64,000 bases of DNA from Nostoc sp. TCL26-01 (GCF_013393945.1 NZ_CP040297.1:3442001-3506000), one strand, 5' to 3'; positions 1 to 8,297 are shown, counted from the first letter of the stretch. Numbers and translations: made by a program. The notes: a model not told the origin generated them from the sequence alone.

Positions 1-129
1 TGTATCGTCATAGTAAAATAGTCGCACACCAGGAGAACCATCAAAACCCTTTTGGATGAACTTGAACTGTTCCCAAGTCCCATAATGGACAATACGTTGG
101 TCGGTAGTTCGGTCAAGTAGTGGGGGCAT
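1..129 (-). CDS. Uma2-family (DUF820) protein, N-terminal fragment cut by window edge
   Basis: The reverse strand is open from an ATG at 129 to the window edge, giving 43 residues that begin MPPLLDRTTDQRIVHYGTWE. This resembles the start of Uma2/DUF820 proteins, a restriction-endonuclease-fold family very abundant in cyanobacteria and of unknown cellular role. The pattern TWEQFKFIQKGF matches the TW-x2-F/L-x3 segment seen in the two complete Uma2 genes of this window (34258-34905 and 52930-53577). The catalytic part lies outside the window, so activity cannot be judged. Confidence 0.6.
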   Translation of the reverse strand, partial: MPPLLDRTTDQRIVHYGTWEQFKFIQKGFDGSPGVRLFYYDDT

Positions 130-224
130 CGCGTTTACCTCTAGCAATCCCTGCCTGAATTGTACATGAAATTGATAATTATTGTATATGATTAAATTAT
201 GGAATGTAGGTAGAAAGTAAAAAT

Positions 225-668
225 ATGACAATTACTACCAACTTAAAACAACTCTATGAAACTGATGAGAATTTATGGTTAGAAAAAACTATTGAACTAT
301 TAAAACAACAGCAGTTTAACCAACTTGATTTAGAAAACTTAATTGAGGAATTAATCAATTTGGGAAAAAGAGATTTAGCTAAAGCCAAAAGTCTTTTAAG
401 GCAAATTATTATTCATATATTATTACTCCAATACTGGCAAGTAGAATATCAAAGAAACCATCGTCATTGGATTGGAGAAATCAAAACCTTTAGATATGAC
501 TTAAATAATTATTTAACGACAAATTTAATGAATAAGTTACAGGATGATTTACAGAATATTTATCAAAGTGCAGTTGATTTTGCTCAAATCAAAACCAATT
601 TGAATATTTTCCCAGAAAAATGTTCTTACACTCTTGCACAATTATTAGATGACAATTATTTACCTTAG
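225..668 (+). CDS. DUF29 family protein
   Basis: The 147-residue product matches the cyanobacterial DUF29 family. It has a mainly helical N-terminus with LYETDENLWLEKTIELLKQ near residue 10, a central LENLIEELINLGKRD motif near 36-50, and a HILLLQYW segment with a following NHRHW near 64-85. DUF29 proteins are usually 140-160 residues, so it appears full length. Function is unknown; members often occur in accessory regions beside toxin-antitoxin genes, as here with DUF433/DUF5615 just downstream. A further open stretch at about 666-790 could be a remnant of another gene, but I do not recognise it. Confidence 0.8.
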   Translation: MTITTNLKQLYETDENLWLEKTIELLKQQQFNQLDLENLIEELINLGKRDLAKAKSLLRQIIIHILLLQYWQVEYQRNHRHWIGEIKTFRYDLNNYLTTNLMNKLQDDLQNIYQSAVDFAQIKTNLNIFPEKCSYTLAQLLDDNYLP

Positions 669-773
669 ATGTATTAGCCGTACAGCAAAAGCAAAATCAT
701 TCTTCGCATTTTCAAGAGAAACTTATAGATATAGACGTGGAAGATTCATTGATTCAGTTAGAGTGGGAAAAAC

Positions 774-1067
774 ATGGTAGCAATAGTTGATATTGGAACC
801 CTAATTGTGAGAAAACCTCAAGTTGCTGGAGGTCGCCCTTGCATTGCTGGTACGCGCATGACTGTTCAAAACCTTGTGATGGATTTTCAAGCAGGGTTAT
901 CTCCTCAAGATATTGTGACAGAATATCCACATTTATCTCTAGCTCAAGTTTATGCGGCGCTTGCTTATTACTATGCTAATCAGGAAGCAATGGATAGAGA
1001 AATTGCTTTGTATCAAGCAGAATGTAATGCACTAGAAACGAAGTGGATGTCAGGTGATTTTGCATGA
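774..1067 (+). CDS. DUF433 family antitoxin
   Basis: This 97-residue protein carries the DUF433 signature: VAGGRPCIAGTRMTVQNLV at residues 17-35 followed by GLSPQDIVTEYPHLSLAQVYAAL. DUF433 is a small helix-turn-helix domain that commonly acts as the antitoxin or repressor for a PIN-like DUF5615 toxin encoded directly downstream. Its stop codon overlaps the ATG of that partner (ATGA at 1064-1067), the usual arrangement for translational coupling. The antitoxin reading frame is intact although the toxin gene is interrupted, so it may now be a solitary regulator. Confidence 0.85.
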   Translation: MVAIVDIGTLIVRKPQVAGGRPCIAGTRMTVQNLVMDFQAGLSPQDIVTEYPHLSLAQVYAALAYYYANQEAMDREIALYQAECNALETKWMSGDFA

Positions 1068-1529
1068 GTCAAATTCGTTTCTATTTAGATGAAGATGCTG
1101 GAAAAAAATCTTTAGCTAATACCATTTCACGTTAATCATGATACACATGAATTATGTAGAGACGTTGCAATGCAACGTCTCTACTGTTTCACATTTAAAG
1201 GAAATTGGTATAATGGCTTACGCAATACAGGAATTGATGTAATGACAACGGCTGAAGCAGATAGATTAGGATCATCAGATGATAGCCAATTAATTTGGGC
1301 AACGGAACAGAGACGAGTTATTTACAGTTTCAATGTTGGTGATTTTTGTCGATTGCATAAAGCTTATCTCGAACAGCACCAAAAGCATTCAGGTATTATA
1401 CTTGCTGCCAAGCAGAGCTATGCAATTGGAGAACAGTTGCGAGGCTTGTTGAAGTTAGTAGAAAGTATGGAAGCTGAGGATATGGCAAATCAATTAGTGT
1501 TTCTAAGAAAATATATTGATAATTTTTAA
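1064..1529 (+). pseudogene. DUF5615 PIN-like toxin, disrupted by a miniature element
   Basis: The gene starts at the ATG overlapping the DUF433 stop and encodes MSQIRFYLDEDAGKKSLAN, the normal start of DUF5615 PIN-like proteins with the acidic LDED motif. It is then interrupted: the frame runs into TAA at 1133-1135 inside inserted DNA. The rest of the protein (NGLRNTGIDV... to ...RKYIDNF) resumes at 1212, with AEADRLG, WATEQ and FNVGDF motifs typical of the family. Removing 94 bp (element plus one target copy) restores one continuous family member. An ATG at 1170 within the element could start a 119-residue protein, but this lacks the N-terminal acidic residues needed for a PIN active site. 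Confidence 0.85.
1120..1210 (+). mobile_element. 91-bp MITE-like element, copy 1
   Basis: The element begins TACCATTT and ends AAATTGGTA, so its ends are near-perfect inverted repeats, and it is flanked by the 3-bp direct repeat TAA (1117-1119 and 1211-1213). Its centre is a 29-bp palindrome (1156-1184; half-site GTAGAGACGTTGCA). A second copy at 61281-61371, in inverse orientation, differs at only two positions and is flanked by TGA. No coding capacity is present, so it must be mobilised in trans. TNA target duplications suggest a transposase of an IS5-related group, but that is inference. Confidence 0.85.
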
Positions 1530-1614
1530 AGGGCGATCGCTTTCTGTAATAATCCCTGCTGGCTAGCGATGTCTACAACGATGCTCCCCCTACGTCTGAA
1601 CTATGTCGTTGTCA

Positions 1615-4200
1615 CTAGAAAAGCCCTAAGAACTTTTTCTTTTCTCCTTGAGCCTTCAAAGCAACCTTCAAGTTGTTATGAGCAGTTGCATAGTTAGGGT
1701 CAATTTTAATAGCTTGACGGTAAGCAGTGATCGCCTCATCCCACTTTCCTTGATCGGCTAGAGTAGCCCCCAAGCCGTTATGAGCGATCGCAAAGTTAGG
1801 GTCAATTTTAATAGCTTGACGGTAAGCAGCGATCGCCTCATCCAATTTTCCTTGAGCCTTGAGAGCAACCCCCAAGTTGTTATGAGCATTTGCAAAGTTA
1901 GGGTCGAGTTGAATAGCTTGACGGTAAGCAGTGATCGCCTCATCTAATTTTCCTTGAGCCTTGAGACTAATCCCTAAGTTGTAGTGAGCATTTGCAAGGT
2001 TAGGGTCAAGTTGAATAGCTTGACGGTAAGCAGCGATCGCTTCATCCAATTTTCCTTGATCATCAAGAGCATCTCCCAAGCCGTTATGAGCTATTGCAAC
2101 GTTAGGGTTAATTTTAATAGCTTGACGGTAAGCAGCGATCGCCTCATCTAATTTTCCTTGAGCCTTGAGACTAATCCCTAAGTTGTGGTGAGCATTTACA
2201 TAGTTAGGGTCAATTTCAATAGCTTGACGGTAAGCAGCGATCGCCCCATCCAATTTTCCTTGAGCCTTGAGACTAATCCCTAAGTTGTAGTGAGCATCTA
2301 GATAGTTAGGGTCAATTTCAATAGCTTGACGGTAAGCAGCGATCGCCTCATCCAATTTTCCTTGATCATCAAGAGCATCTCCCAAGCCGTTATGAGCAAG
2401 TGCAAAGTTAGGGTCAATTTTAATAGCTTGACGGTAAGCAGCGATCGCCTCATCCAATCTTCCTTGAGCCTTGAGAGTAATCCCTAAGTTGTGGTGAGCA
2501 TTTACATAGTTAGGGTCAATTTTAATAGCTTGACGGTAAGCAGCGATCGCCTCATCCAATTTTCCTTGAGCCTTGAGACTAATCCCTAAGTTGTAGTGAG
2601 CATTTCGAGAGTTAGGGTCAATTTTAATAGCTTGACGGTAAGCAGTGATCGCCTCATCCAATTTTCCTTGAGCCTTGAGAGCAACCCCTAAGTTGACGTG
2701 AGCAAGTGCAAAGTTGGGGTCGAGTTCAATAGCTTTGCGATATTCTGCGATCGCCTCATTCAGTTTATTTTGATTATATAAATCAACACCTAAGTCATTG
2801 TGAGCGATCGCATTTTGTTCTCTACTCTTTTCTTGCTGTTGCTGTTTAGGTTGATCTTTTTGCTTCAGTTCCGCTTGATGGTTGATTACTGCTTGTCGCT
2901 GTAGTTCGTTTTGTTCTTGCTGTTTTAGATTTTCCTGATATCTGATTTCTGCTTGCTGAAGCAGGGGTTGTTCAACACTTGAAATATCTTCATTTTTTAG
3001 TTCTAAAGACTTCTGTAAATTATCTAATTGTTGACGAGATTGCTGGTTTAAGGGAAATTCTCGTTGAATTGCTTCTGTGAATACCTGCTTGTATTGAGCT
3101 AAATTTTGTTGGTATGACTCTGACTTCTGGGCAAACTGTGCTTCAACTTCTTGCTTAATTAACAAAACATCCTCATCTCTTAATCCTTTCAATCTCTGAA
3201 GCTCATTCATTGCTTCAGAGGTTTTCTCACTTAGAGGATATTCCTCTTCTGCTTCTGCAATTAAAATTTCTCGATACTCTTTTAAATTTGCTAATCGCTC
3301 CTGATAAGGGCGTAATAACTCAGCCTCAATTTCAGCAACATCTTCAGGGCTTAAGCCTAACTTCTGCTTGTGGTCATTCAGAATAGCCCGATATGCTGGA
3401 CGAATTTTTCCTGTAGTTGCATAAAGTGAAGCAATTTTCCGATATCTCAGTTTAGGGTCAGCCAGTTTAGCCTTAGAGAGAACAATTTCAAACCCCTTAT
3501 CTTTAAGAGTGATAATTTTTGGGGTCATGTCGGGTGCAGTTTCTTGCACTTTGCTCGTAGCATACTCGTGCAATTCTAGTACGGACACAAAGCCATCTTC
3601 ATTGCGATCGCCTGCTCCCGTTTCAATCCCTTCAACTAGATATCGGGTGTAAATCGATAAGTCTGATCCCTTCTGCTCAAAGGAATACTGAGTTGAACTA
3701 GAGGAAGTGAGTACCACCCGCCCTTCAGCACCTAAGTTCTGCACGTCAACCGAACCATCATCTTTAGCTTGTAATGCGGGATCGAAGGCTCCGCTAAAGC
3801 AACAGTCTAAGATAATTGCTTGCCGTTTGACACGGCTAATGTTCATAATTTGGTGGACAAAGTTTGCAGGTACAGCAGTTGACCGAATCAACTCGCCTTT
3901 GACATTCTTCCGAGTGTTCCGAGTAGCAAAATACAAATTGTTACCACCATCTTTAACACCGTGTCCAGAGAAAAATAGCAATACCAAATCTTCTCTATCA
4001 CGACCGGAAAACCAGGTTTCAATCTCAGATTCCATTGTCTGTTTGTCGGGATTTGGAAGGGTTTTTACCTCATCAAATTCCCCCATTTCTGGATCTTTTA
4101 AAACCCTTTGCATTGCTTCGATATCTTTCACAGCCGCAGGTAATTCCTTGAACCCTGACTCATATTCACTGACTCCAATTAGCAATGCGACCTTTACCAT
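1615..4200 (-). CDS. Caspase-like (peptidase C14) protein with C-terminal TPR array
   Basis: The 861-residue protein starts with a caspase/metacaspase fold (about 1-240). LLFFSGHG supplies the catalytic histidine at 80 and LDCCFSGAF the catalytic cysteine at 134, and both are intact. A helical, charged and Gln-rich linker (about 250-460) leads to eleven 34-residue tetratricopeptide repeats (about 463-840), nearly all of the form KLDEAIAAYRQAI-x-IDPN. Cyanobacterial caspases of this type cleave after basic residues and are proposed to act in stress responses or conflict systems, with TPRs as the sensing or scaffold part. No signal peptide or membrane segment is visible, so it is probably cytoplasmic. 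A 46-residue gene ends 9 bp upstream and is probably co-transcribed. Confidence 0.9.
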   Translation of the reverse strand: MVKVALLIGVSEYESGFKELPAAVKDIEAMQRVLKDPEMGEFDEVKTLPNPDKQTMESEIETWFSGRDREDLVLLFFSGHGVKDGGNNLYFATRNTRKNVKGELIRSTAVPANFVHQIMNISRVKRQAIILDCCFSGAFDPALQAKDDGSVDVQNLGAEGRVVLTSSSSTQYSFEQKGSDLSIYTRYLVEGIETGAGDRNEDGFVSVLELHEYATSKVQETAPDMTPKIITLKDKGFEIVLSKAKLADPKLRYRKIASLYATTGKIRPAYRAILNDHKQKLGLSPEDVAEIEAELLRPYQERLANLKEYREILIAEAEEEYPLSEKTSEAMNELQRLKGLRDEDVLLIKQEVEAQFAQKSESYQQNLAQYKQVFTEAIQREFPLNQQSRQQLDNLQKSLELKNEDISSVEQPLLQQAEIRYQENLKQQEQNELQRQAVINHQAELKQKDQPKQQQQEKSREQNAIAHNDLGVDLYNQNKLNEAIAEYRKAIELDPNFALAHVNLGVALKAQGKLDEAITAYRQAIKIDPNSRNAHYNLGISLKAQGKLDEAIAAYRQAIKIDPNYVNAHHNLGITLKAQGRLDEAIAAYRQAIKIDPNFALAHNGLGDALDDQGKLDEAIAAYRQAIEIDPNYLDAHYNLGISLKAQGKLDGAIAAYRQAIEIDPNYVNAHHNLGISLKAQGKLDEAIAAYRQAIKINPNVAIAHNGLGDALDDQGKLDEAIAAYRQAIQLDPNLANAHYNLGISLKAQGKLDEAITAYRQAIQLDPNFANAHNNLGVALKAQGKLDEAIAAYRQAIKIDPNFAIAHNGLGATLADQGKWDEAITAYRQAIKIDPNYATAHNNLKVALKAQGEKKKFLGLF
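1645..2815 (-). repeat. Tandem 102-bp repeats encoding TPR units
   Basis: About eleven consecutive 102-bp units encode the 34-residue TPRs of the caspase gene. Units are close to identical at DNA level, with blocks such as ATAGCTTGACGGTAAGCAG recurring in almost every unit. Most units also contain the HIP1 octamer GCGATCGC at the same phase, so the octamer spread together with the repeat. Such an array is prone to expansion, contraction and assembly collapse, so unit number is likely to differ between strains. Confidence 0.9.
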
Positions 4201-4209
4201 TTTGCTTAC

Positions 4210-4350
4210 CTATGCTGAGATAAAATCTTGATCTGCTTTGATGGCTACTTCCAGTCCTTCCACTAGCCGTTGCATCTGCTTGTCTTTTTCTTCCACGTCT
4301 AAGTCAGGGTCGTTGAAGGTGATGGTAAATTTAATGATATTTGCCCTCAT
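4210..4350 (-). CDS. Small protein upstream of caspase gene, probable internally deleted partner
   Basis: A 46-residue frame runs from ATG at 4350 to TAG at 4210, ending 9 bp before the caspase start on the same strand. It begins MRANIIKFTITFNDPDLDVE and ends AIKADQDFISA. From memory, the beginning and end resemble the two ends of a roughly 120-residue cyanobacterial protein family often encoded next to caspase or trypsin effectors (effector-associated component type). The middle, including a Gly-rich FLIGLL-like part, is absent. If so, an in-frame internal deletion shortened the gene. The family link is recalled rather than searched, so it is tentative. Confidence 0.5.
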   Translation of the reverse strand: MRANIIKFTITFNDPDLDVEEKDKQMQRLVEGLEVAIKADQDFISA

Positions 4351-4609
4351 ACTGTCACTAATTAGGGTTTACTCAGTTTTTATATACTGTCAATTATTCT
4401 AGTTATATCAGTAAACACTTCATGGCTGAATTAACATTTATAGCTTAATGCCGGCAACGCTGTTTAATTCCAGCACAGTTAAAAACTGTATCCAATCAAG
4501 CGATCGCTGATCATTCACCATTACCTACCATTCCAGTACGTTTCGGATATTGCGTTTATGAAATACAATGTATAGATATCACGTTTATTGAGATAAAACC
4601 CTGAAATCA

Positions 4610-5065
4610 ATGATATCTGGACAAAATAAGCTATCACATTTAATTACAGTTCAGGAACAAGAAGCTGCATCGATGCAAGAAGTAGTGCGTATACTACAAC
4701 GTGAAGGCTCTCAGCTAAAGTTAGTAGATGCCAACGGGGAAGCAGTGACAATTCCTGATTCGATTGATCAAGCGTTGCGGCAAATCGTTCAGGCGATCGC
4801 ATCAGGCAAATCGGTATCCATTATTCCCCAAGACCAAGAACTAACAACACAACAAGCAGCAGATATTCTCAACGTATCACGTCCTTATCTCATTAAGTTA
4901 CTAGAGCAAGGCGAAATTCCTTTCATTACCGTCGGCACACATCGCCGTGTGCATATTGATGAGGTAATGAAGTATAAACAACAGCGCGATACTCTGCGTA
5001 GAAAACTTTTACAAGAATTAATCGAAATGACGGAAGAAGCAGGTTTATACGAAGACGATGAGTAA
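4610..5065 (+). CDS. Excisionase-type helix-turn-helix antitoxin
   Basis: The 151-residue protein has a short N-terminal dimerisation-like part (about 15-75) and an excisionase/MerR-like DNA-binding domain: ELTTQQAADILNVSRPYLIKLLEQGEIPFITVGTHRRV at about 83-120, with the typical wing TVGTHRRV. A charged helical C-terminus (KYKQQRDTLRRKLLQELIEM) follows and would contact the toxin. It precedes a PIN-domain gene on the same strand by about 100 bp, the common antitoxin-toxin order, and so probably represses its own promoter and neutralises the PIN protein. Confidence 0.82.
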   Translation: MISGQNKLSHLITVQEQEAASMQEVVRILQREGSQLKLVDANGEAVTIPDSIDQALRQIVQAIASGKSVSIIPQDQELTTQQAADILNVSRPYLIKLLEQGEIPFITVGTHRRVHIDEVMKYKQQRDTLRRKLLQELIEMTEEAGLYEDDE

Positions 5066-5167
5066 TAGCATTTTGGATTTGAGATGATGAAAGGTTATTG
5101 AGTAAGTAAGCTTTTAGTAGCTTTATCTACACAACCTAAAATGTTATTTTTACTTAATCAAAGCAGT

Positions 5168-5725
5168 ATGTCCAGAGTTGTATTAGATGCCTGTGTTTTG
5201 TTTCCTATGTACCTACGAGACACTTTGTTGTCTACGGCTGAAGCTGGACTATATTTACCATATTGGTCACAGAGAATTTTAGATGAAGCGATGAGAAACC
5301 TAGTTCTGAGAGGGAAAATTTCTGTTGAAGGTGCTAGTAATTTAGAGTTGGTAATTAAAACAGCTTTTCCTGAAGCAATGATTGCAGCCGTACCTTGGGA
5401 ATTGGAGACAAGCATGACAAATAACCCTAAAGACCGTCATGTTCTGGCAACTGGGATTATAACTAATGCTGATACAATAGTTACCCATAATCTTAGAGAC
5501 TTTAGTGATGAAGCTTTGAATCTTTATAAAATCAAAGCACAGTCTCCAGATAGTTTTCTTAGTGACTTATTTGATGAATATCCTGACAAAATAGTTCAAG
5601 TAATCCAAAAACAGGCTCAAAATTATAAAAGAAGTCCCCAGACTTGCGTACAGTTGCTGGAACGACTTAGTAAACAGATACCAACATTTACCAGCAAGGT
5701 TCTATCATATGACTCGAAAATCTGA
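5168..5725 (+). CDS. PIN-domain toxin (putative RNase)
   Basis: The product is a PIN-domain protein: VVLDACVLFP with the first acidic residue lies at the extreme N-terminus, RILDEAMRNL supplies a second acid, and PKDRHVLATGIITNADTIVTHNLRDF carries the KDRHVLA and NLRDF acidic motifs. PIN toxins are Mg-dependent ribonucleases, often cutting tRNA or rRNA. I chose the ATG at 5168 because PIN proteins normally start within a few residues of the first beta strand; an ATG at 5141 would add nine residues with no better ribosome site. It pairs with the HTH antitoxin upstream. The C-terminal half is a helical extension past the minimal PIN domain. Confidence 0.82.
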   Translation: MSRVVLDACVLFPMYLRDTLLSTAEAGLYLPYWSQRILDEAMRNLVLRGKISVEGASNLELVIKTAFPEAMIAAVPWELETSMTNNPKDRHVLATGIITNADTIVTHNLRDFSDEALNLYKIKAQSPDSFLSDLFDEYPDKIVQVIQKQAQNYKRSPQTCVQLLERLSKQIPTFTSKVLSYDSKI

Positions 5726-5789
5726 AAATACATAGTTCAACGTAGACTAATAGTGTTACATCTAATATCGTTGAGTAGGGAAAATCAGC

Positions 5790-6836
5790 GTGAAAGCACA
5801 GGTATTTCGAGGTGTAAATCAACTCTCTTACGAAGATATCCCCGTCCCGACTCTGGAACCCGATGAAGTTCTGGTACAGGTGCGAGTCGTCGGTTTATGT
5901 CAATCAGATATTAAAAAAATTCGTTATCCTCTCTATGAACCACCACGGATTTTTGGTCATGAAACAGCCGGAAATGTTGCCGCAGTTGGTTCTCAAGTTC
6001 AAGGTTGGCAGGTGGGACAACGGGTGGCGGTGATGCACCACATTCCGTGTATGCGTTGCGCTTACTGCTTGAATGATAATTTTTCTATGTGCAATGTCTA
6101 TAAAAATATCTCTACGACAGCCGGATTTAACGCCAGTGGTGGCGGTTTTGCTGAGTATGTGAAAGTCCCAGGTCATATTGTAGAGAATGGAGGGCTAATA
6201 CCAATCCCCGATGATATCAGTTTTGAAGAAGCGAGTTTTGTTGAACCGACTAATTGTTGCTTAAAGGCAGTTAAAAAAGCGCAGATTGCTCCTGGAAAAA
6301 CGGTTTTAGTCACTGGTGCAGGGCCAATTGGATTGATGTTTATCATGTTGGTGAAGTATTTTGGCGGCAAAGCGATCGCCACCGATCTGCTACCCTCAAG
6401 AATAGACAAAGCTATGAGTGTCGGTGCAGAAGCGGCCTTTGATGCTCGTGATCCCGACTTACCAGCCAAAATTCACGCCCTCACCGATGGACTAGGTGTA
6501 GATGTCACCCTACTCGCCGTCCCTAGTGAAAAAGCTTTCTTTCAAGCCTTGGAATGTACTCGTAAAGGTGGAAAAATCCTGTTTTTCGCTGAATTTCCCG
6601 ACGAATTAGAAATTCCCATCAACCCGAATATTCTTTACCGTCGAGAAATAGATTTGATGGGTAGTTACAGCTCATCCTATCGCCTGCAAAATCTCTCTGC
6701 CGATATTGTCTTCAATCGTCGCATAGATGTGCAAGCCTTAATCAGCGATCGCTATCCCTTAGAAAATTTATCAGCAGCCGTAGACCAAGCGATCGCTCCT
6801 ACGCCAGAGACTTATAAAATCTTGATTTATCCGTAA
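5790..6836 (+). CDS. Zinc-dependent alcohol dehydrogenase (medium-chain family)
   Basis: A 348-residue medium-chain dehydrogenase starting at GTG 5790. Catalytic zinc ligands are visible as C37 (GLCQSD) and H57-E58 (GHE). Structural zinc ligands are C87, C90, C93 and C101 in the classical CX2CX2CX7C spacing. The nucleotide-binding motif is VLVTGAGPIGLMFI near residue 170, and the acidic residue in ATDLLPSR suggests NAD rather than NADP. The overall pattern is closest to sorbitol or threonine dehydrogenase-like members, but the substrate cannot be read from sequence. It stands alone, 141 bp before the phosphate permease gene. Confidence 0.85.
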   Translation: MKAQVFRGVNQLSYEDIPVPTLEPDEVLVQVRVVGLCQSDIKKIRYPLYEPPRIFGHETAGNVAAVGSQVQGWQVGQRVAVMHHIPCMRCAYCLNDNFSMCNVYKNISTTAGFNASGGGFAEYVKVPGHIVENGGLIPIPDDISFEEASFVEPTNCCLKAVKKAQIAPGKTVLVTGAGPIGLMFIMLVKYFGGKAIATDLLPSRIDKAMSVGAEAAFDARDPDLPAKIHALTDGLGVDVTLLAVPSEKAFFQALECTRKGGKILFFAEFPDELEIPINPNILYRREIDLMGSYSSSYRLQNLSADIVFNRRIDVQALISDRYPLENLSAAVDQAIAPTPETYKILIYP

Positions 6837-6839
6837 ATT

Positions 6840-6966
6840 GGGGAGATAGGGAGAGGGGGGGATGGGGAGATGGGGGGAAAGAAGCTATATAAGTTTGTCC
6901 CCTGGTCCCCTGGTCCCCTGGTCCCCTGGTCCCCTGGTCCCCTTGTCCCCCTATCCCCTTTTCCCC
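6840..6966. repeat. G-rich tract followed by 8-bp tandem repeats before the phosphate permease
   Basis: A G-rich stretch (about 6840-6877; GGGAGATAGGGAGAGGGGGG) is followed by about five copies of the octamer CCCCTGGT (6898-6940), then degenerate copies up to 6966. The G-rich and C-rich halves are roughly complementary and could pair. The repeat is open in frame with the permease and would add 36 Pro-rich residues, but this looks like a repeat inserted in the leader rather than coding sequence. Slippage here could change expression of the permease. Confidence 0.8.
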
Positions 6967-6977
6967 TCATCCCTCAG

Positions 6978-8297
6978 ATGGAAATACCGATTACATTACT
7001 GATAGTCGCCTTACTAGCCTTCTATGTAGCTTGGAATCTGGGAGCTAATGACGTTGCGAATGCGATGGGAACTTCTGTAGGTTCCAAAGCGATTACATTG
7101 AGGCAGGCTTTGATTATTGCTGGGTTTTTAGAGTTTACTGGTGCTGTCTTGTTTGGACATGGGGTAACAGAAACCTTAGCTACTAAAGTTGCCAACCCCG
7201 AATTATTTGCGGCTACACCCCAAATTTTAGTGACTGGGATGATCACAGTACTAATTTCTTGTGGAGTATGGTTACAAATTGCCACATCTCGTGGTTTGCC
7301 AGTATCCTCTTCTCATGCAGTTGTCGGTGCGATCGCTGGATTTAGTTGGGTAGCTTTAGGAGTAGGTGCGATCGATTGGTCATCAATTGGTTTAATCACT
7401 ATTGGTTGGATTTTAACGCCAGTGATTAGTGGAGCGATCGCCGCTTTATTTTATAGTCAAATCAAACATTGGATTTTGGCACAGCCCAATCAAGTCAAAC
7501 AATTAACAGAGTGGATTCCCTGGTTAAGTACAGTCTTATTAGGGGTTTTTGGTGTGATTGTTCTACCCTCCCTAACTCAACCCCTCACCAATTTCTTGAT
7601 TGACAAACTAGGTGTAAACATCCCCTCTCACGATATCCCCCTGTTAATCGGTGCATTCGCCGCAGTTGCACTGACGATGATTAGTTGGCGACAAGTCGAG
7701 AGGGGAGCAGAGAAGCAAAGTGAGATCAGAAAACTCAGCACACCCTTCGGGAACGCCAAGGGCGAACAGCACTCACCACTCACTACTCCCATAGAACCTC
7801 TATTCGCCCGCTTTCAAGTCTTAAGTGCTTGCTTTGTCGCGTTTGCACATGGTTCTAATGACGTGGGTAATGCGATCGCTCCTTTGGCGGCGATCGTTTA
7901 TATTCATCAAACTGGTCAAGTACCCATGAATGGGATCACTGTTCCTTTATGGATTTTAATCTTGGGTGCGGCGGGGATTGTGGGTGGACTAGCTGTTTGG
8001 GGTAAAAAAGTGATTGCAACGATTGGCGAAAATATCATTGCGTTGCAACCAAGCAGTGGGTTTTGTGCAGAACTTGCCACTGCTACTACAATCCTCATTG
8101 CTTCCCGTTTGGGTTTACCAGTCTCCACCTCTCATGCGCTTGTCGGTGGTGTAGTAGGTATCGGACTTGTGCAGAATCCCAATTCTGTGAAATTGCAAAC
8201 TCTCAAGGGTATTGCTACCGCCTGGCTAGTTACCGTACCAATCAGTGCAGTCCTTAGCGCTGCTATCTTTAGTGTTGTGCGGATTTTCTTTTTCTAA
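6978..8297 (+). CDS. PiT-family inorganic phosphate permease
   Basis: The 439-residue membrane protein has the duplicated PiT signature: WNLGANDVANAMGTSVGS near the N-terminus and FAHGSNDVGNAIAPL in the second half. Both halves also carry the LPVSSSHA and LPVSTSHA loops. About ten to twelve hydrophobic segments are evident, with a hydrophilic central loop near residues 235-275. It should import phosphate driven by an ion gradient in the cytoplasmic membrane. I chose the ATG at 6978 because the upstream in-frame sequence is only tandem repeat; MEIPITLLIVALLAFYVAWN is the normal family start. The central loop contains a short inserted repeat (7737-7785). Confidence 0.9.
   Translation: MEIPITLLIVALLAFYVAWNLGANDVANAMGTSVGSKAITLRQALIIAGFLEFTGAVLFGHGVTETLATKVANPELFAATPQILVTGMITVLISCGVWLQIATSRGLPVSSSHAVVGAIAGFSWVALGVGAIDWSSIGLITIGWILTPVISGAIAALFYSQIKHWILAQPNQVKQLTEWIPWLSTVLLGVFGVIVLPSLTQPLTNFLIDKLGVNIPSHDIPLLIGAFAAVALTMISWRQVERGAEKQSEIRKLSTPFGNAKGEQHSPLTTPIEPLFARFQVLSACFVAFAHGSNDVGNAIAPLAAIVYIHQTGQVPMNGITVPLWILILGAAGIVGGLAVWGKKVIATIGENIIALQPSSGFCAELATATTILIASRLGLPVSTSHALVGGVVGIGLVQNPNSVKLQTLKGIATAWLVTVPISAVLSAAIFSVVRIFFF
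7737..7785. repeat. Short palindromic repeat inserted in frame in the permease loop
   Basis: The segment around CCCTTCGGGAACGCCAAGGG, flanked by AGCAC/CACTCACCACTCA-type short tandem repeats, resembles palindromic repeats found between genes elsewhere in this window. Here it lies inside the coding frame and encodes the loop residues STPFGNAKGEQHSPL. It keeps the frame open and sits in the variable cytoplasmic loop between the two PiT halves, where an insertion is tolerable. Confidence 0.6.

Noticed and set aside
1758..1943. Frame inside the TPR array
   Set aside because: It arises from the 102-bp repeat in a different reading frame and repeats with the same period, so it is a shadow of the caspase gene.
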